From Flavobacterium psychrophilum (lineage in GTDB: Bacteria; Bacteroidota; Bacteroidia; Flavobacteriales; Flavobacteriaceae), in contig CAMCFT010000029.1 of assembly GCA_945874225.1 (NCBI GenBank), forward strand, positions 1 to 45,011: DNA of 45,011 nucleotides. Direction: 5' to 3'. A program made the translations under genes and the position numbers. Positions 42,701 through 45,011 of the stretch are shown here, in pieces. The first letter of the stretch is position 1. Every line of letters starts with the position of its first letter. The notes beneath the pieces were generated by a model. It ran no database searches, was not told the origin of the DNA, and saw only the letters and a list, made by a program, of their open reading frames with translations.

Positions 42701-45011
42701 TTGTATAATCTTCGGTTTCTCCACTTGTATAATTAGTGCATAAAACAATAGCAGTACCATCGGCTATTTTAGATCGTACTCTCATTCTATAATTTGCTGG
42801 GGCTTGAGTTGTCGGAACTGGAAATCCAAAAGAGGTTTGCAAAAGTCCTGTAGTTCCTGTAGTATATACAGTTTCTCCAACATCTACAAAATCACCGTCA
42901 CCATTCCAGTCTACATAAGCGCTTAAATATTGTCTGTTAGCAGGATTTACTGTTTCTGTTGTTCCTAAGACAACCGAAAAATTCATACCACCACCCGGAA
43001 CTTGTGTAGCAATGGTTATGTTTGAATAATCATTATAAGCAACATTATTAGCAGAAGAACCAGTATATGACACATCATTTAAATTTCCTTCAGAAGCAAA
43101 GCTTGCTATCCAATAGGTTTTAAAAGTTGCTGGTGTTGCTCGCGAAATAGTACAATATGCAGAAATAGTAACCGTCAAAGTAGCAGTAGCACTAAGACTT
43201 GAGATACCACAGGCATTGCTAGCCGAAATCCTGTATTTATAACCACTCATATTGCCAGTTGCTCCATTAATTGTAAGTGTTGCTGTAGTTGCTGTTGAAT
43301 AAACACCGCCATTTGCGATAGGAGTAAAATTGATACCACCATCAGTACTTTCTTCCCATAAATAACTGGTAGGCGTGTTAGCAAATGTAGCAGTAAAAGC
43401 TGTATTCCCTCCATTTGCAATAGTAGTGTTAGCTGGATTTGAACTCACAGTGGGAGCTAGGCTACAAGTGGATGAAGATGTTACATTTAATGTATAATCT
43501 TCAAACGCCGCTTTAGTTTCATTGTCACTATGACAGGGCGTTGGTAGAACGTTGTTATTTTTACTACGTCGTGTTATCCCTATTCGCATTCTGTGGTTTC
43601 CTACGCTTGCTGTAGCTGGTATATTTATGTTACCACTACTTGTATTTGATGTATTGTCAGTAAACACTTGTTCGCCAGCATCTGCAAAATCTCCATCGTT
43701 GTTCCAGTCCACCCAAATTATAAGGTTGTACTTGTTTTTTCCTACACTGATTTTTACAGTAATAGGCATTGCTGAACCTTGAATCGCGGTGCCTATTTGT
43801 GCTGTATAATTATTGTAAACACCCGTATCGCTTGATGCATAATTTACAGAACTATAGGAAACATTGGTAATTCCTTTGTCGTCAACTCCGCTTGTAGTGC
43901 TAGGAGTGCAATAAGTGACACATGGAGAAGCTGCAGTTGTAAAAGTCCATTCGGTAGAACCTACAGCATCACCACACCCATTTTTTGCGACTACTTTCCA
44001 ATGATATGTCGTATTAGCTAATAAAGTGCCTGTTGTATAAGAGTTTGTTGTTACGTTTGATGTAACCGTTCCAGGTAAACTTCCTGCGCCAAAATATACA
44101 TCATAAGAAGTTGCTGTAGCTGTAGCAGCCCACGAAATACTTGTAACTGGACTTGCTCCTCCATAACAAACTCCTGTTGCAGCAGTCGCTGGAGAAGGGG
44201 TTATTGAAGGTGTTGGAGCTGAAATTTTTGTAATAATAACATCGTCAGTTGAAGCTCCGCATCGACCATTATTAATAGTCCAACGTAATGTTGCTGAACC
44301 AGATAATCCTGTTATTCCGGATGTTGGTGAATTAGGAGTAGTTATTGATGCTGTTCCTGAAACTAATGACCAAGTTCCTGTTGTTCCTGATGGTATTGCA
44401 CTACCAGCTAAAGTTGCTGTAGTAGTACATATTAATTGATCTGCTCCTGCAGCAGCAGTTTCTGATGGGCAAGTAAATGTTATTATCACTTTACCGTTGG
44501 CTCCATCTCCACCGCTTCTATTAGTAGCACTTGTTGTTTTACCTCCTGAACCACCACCACCGTATATATCACCGGCATTAGGGGTTGTAGAAGTTGAACC
44601 AGCTCCTCCGGCAGCACCTCCACCAGATGCACCACCATTACCACCTTTTGAACCGCCTGCCCCGGTTCCTTGTAAGCCTGCTAATCCATAAACATCGGAA
44701 GCTGTACCACCAATATTTCCAGTTGAGACCGCAGCACCTCCAGCAGCCGAAGTAGTATTTGAATTTGAGACTAAACCTCCATTTCCACCTACTGATTTAA
44801 TTATATAAGTCGTTGGCGTTAAGGTTAACGCAAACGTTGATGGATTACCATTTCCGCCATTTAACGATGAACTTCCTACACCACCAGTTCCAACGGTTAT
44901 AGAATATGATGTTCCAGGTATTACAGTTAAAGATATGTTTTTTACATAAGCTCCACCAGCTCCACCACCACCAGCAGAGGGGTTTCCAGTTGCACCACCA
45001 CCAGCACCACC
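39741..45011 (-). CDS. Giant T9SS-secreted multidomain protein, N terminus beyond the window
   Basis: The frame is open from the window edge to the stop at 39741, giving at least 1756 residues; an internal GTG at 44489 is not a credible start because the frame continues upstream. From the N-terminal side: a glycine-rich domain (44490-45011; runs of GG with VIPGTSYSITVGTGG), an FnIII-like domain (about 43930-44220), two GEVED domains (about 43480-43920 and 42690-43150; WVDWNNDGDF and YVDWNGDGDF) with an Ig-like domain between, another Ig-like domain, a jelly-roll region (about 41760-42340), a repeat-like beta region, then a C-terminal region and T9SS sorting domain related to those of the neighbouring giant protein (LFNILGQSIS, SSGIYIAKV, KKIIIP). 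It is probably exported by the type IX system to the surface. Specific ligand unknown. Confidence 0.88.
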   Translation of the reverse strand, partial: GGAGGGATGNPSAGGGGAGGAYVKNISLTVIPGTSYSITVGTGGVGSSSLNGGNGNPSTFALTLTPTTYIIKSVGGNGGLVSNSNTTSAAGGAAVSTGNIGGTASDVYGLAGLQGTGAGGSKGGNGGASGGGAAGGAGSTSTTPNAGDIYGGGGSGGKTTSATNRSGGDGANGKVIITFTCPSETAAAGADQLICTTTATLAGSAIPSGTTGTWSLVSGTASITTPNSPTSGITGLSGSATLRWTINNGRCGASTDDVIITKISAPTPSITPSPATAATGVCYGGASPVTSISWAATATATSYDVYFGAGSLPGTVTSNVTTNSYTTGTLLANTTYHWKVVAKNGCGDAVGSTEWTFTTAASPCVTYCTPSTTSGVDDKGITNVSYSSVNYASSDTGVYNNYTAQIGTAIQGSAMPITVKISVGKNKYNLIIWVDWNNDGDFADAGEQVFTDNTSNTSSGNINIPATASVGNHRMRIGITRRSKNNNVLPTPCHSDNETKAAFEDYTLNVTSSSTCSLAPTVSSNPANTTIANGGNTAFTATFANTPTSYLWEESTDGGINFTPIANGGVYSTATTATLTINGATGNMSGYKYRISASNACGISSLSATATLTVTISAYCTISRATPATFKTYWIASFASEGNLNDVSYTGSSANNVAYNDYSNITIATQVPGGGMNFSVVLGTTETVNPANRQYLSAYVDWNGDGDFVDVGETVYTTGTTGLLQTSFGFPVPTTQAPANYRMRVRSKIADGTAIVLCTNYTSGETEDYTIAVVRDCAAKIESVTNGSECGTHTVALSAVGLGGTTEYRWYSAAKGGTLLDTTTIGSWTTPSLTVTTTYYVTSFNGSCESLVRTPVVATIVPTTVLSFTPANPVACGEDSIITLNAAGDTQIVNLLVESFEDETLGNFSVATTTNLYDTNGDHVGDSPQSNAPWRVQTNTYQPTDTSVWKPAMSSGNIGEGFAFTSSDYSYCTLVTDMETTTNIDTRNYVNLTLTFNHYYSNYSAADNAKLQVYNGTSWVDVVAASYTTDTGSASKFKTETVDLSAYVGIQTFKFRFRYTAGWCDGWAIDDVRLFGTKLLNTAFSWTSPPGTTVNAYSNLACTIPYDPATKVTTIYLKPDLSQLETDIFPITVTATLDNSCPVSQLINVANKTKVWRGDVTGTADTTLEWNNPNNWRPVGVPDATNCVIGPENTLISGTNLVAHAKNVVVKSTGTFELQAGNNLIVEDWIHVETGGVFNVKNNASIVQINDDQNTGNVNIERITQPMNNYDYTYWNSPVTAGSNFTFASLSPSTSSDIWSYSATVSGGSGNWINLPPSTVIIPTKGYIVKAPDTFSSNPSTKEAYTATFVGTPNNGPILAPVSKGSNSNLGVGSVADEDDEWNLIGNPYPSGLDAKAFLDLPANVPVVDGTIYIWTHNTQPSAAAPDPFYGDYVLNYTSEDYASFNKTGATGTKSSATTGGNAPTGYIASGQAFFVRAATTRLNGTTANATFNNSMRVTNNANPTTGTNSDFFKSRKNSKVAIAEEKHRIWLNLTDNSGAFSQTLIGYITDATQGLDRGFDGESFGGNDVTFYSIIPEANLTIQGRALPFDSNDTVALGFNAAKEGNYSIRIDHLDGLFDNQNIYLEDKDLNIIYDLKQKPYVFNTIVGTFDNRFVLRYSNNNNKTLSLDENIINNNLKISYIKNNNILMINNNSIDAPVQKVTLFNILGQSISTWKIENQDQQNIQLPIKNLSSGIYIAKVKTSNGDFSKKIIIP

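Noticed and set aside
44487..44489. GTG as the start codon of the right-end giant gene
   Set aside because: The frame stays open to the window edge and encodes a glycine-rich domain, so the gene starts outside the window.
44497..44691. Proline-rich plus-strand frame
   Set aside because: It is the complement of the glycine-rich domain of the giant protein (GGT/GGA codons read as ACC/TCC).

Overview
The window looks like a chromosomal segment of a Flavobacterium-type bacterium (phylum Bacteroidota). The evidence is low G+C content, two giant proteins ending in type IX secretion (T9SS) sorting domains, promoter-like TAnnTTTG boxes instead of the sigma-70 pattern, little Shine-Dalgarno signal, probable TTG starts, and core genes whose products read as flavobacterial. 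No prophage, CRISPR array, tRNA or rRNA was found.

Layout. 1-148: tail of an IS3-family insertion sequence. 191-901: exported carboxypeptidase-regulatory-like protein (-). 1366-3832: SurA-like peptidyl-prolyl isomerase and MoxR ATPase. 4163-9325: two unrelated-subfamily aconitases in tandem (acnB, then a mitochondrial-type aconitase), each with its own terminator. 9556-11007: LysM/NlpC-P60 cell-wall hydrolase; 11025-11858: phosphodiester glycosidase-like lipoprotein (-); 12229-13635: APC amino-acid permease; 13757-15205: N-terminally extended GAPDH (-). 15351-16754: HtrA protease (-), divergent from a dapF / GNAT / mltG / DUF2279 run (16890-20236), followed by a lysozyme-like exported protein. 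21061-23760: dnaA / low-molecular-weight phosphatase / RsmI-like methyltransferase (-). 23946-24350: thioesterase, convergent with ribD / HAD hydrolase / yigZ (-, 24401-26694). 26904-28306: GNAT and prmC. 28342-29996: small lipoprotein and MacB/FtsX-type permease (-). 30177-31547: hisS. 31673-31891: tiny Cys/Lys-rich exported protein (-). 32034-45011: two giant T9SS-secreted multidomain proteins (-), the second cut by the window edge.

Most genes are housekeeping: TCA cycle, glycolysis, lysine/peptidoglycan precursors, cell-wall processing, riboflavin synthesis, replication initiation and translation. The accessory part is the giant-adhesin pair at the right end. The first has ten HYR-like units, three of them near-identical 78-residue (234-bp) copies. 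The two proteins share a related C-terminal region, suggesting duplication.

The least ordinary signal is a set of short dispersed repeats of several families. Several begin at or within a few bases of stop codons (13757, 27395, 28306, 28755), and two different families appear to be inserted in frame inside the coding sequence of prmC. Functions were assigned by reading the sequence and recalling families; no database search was run.
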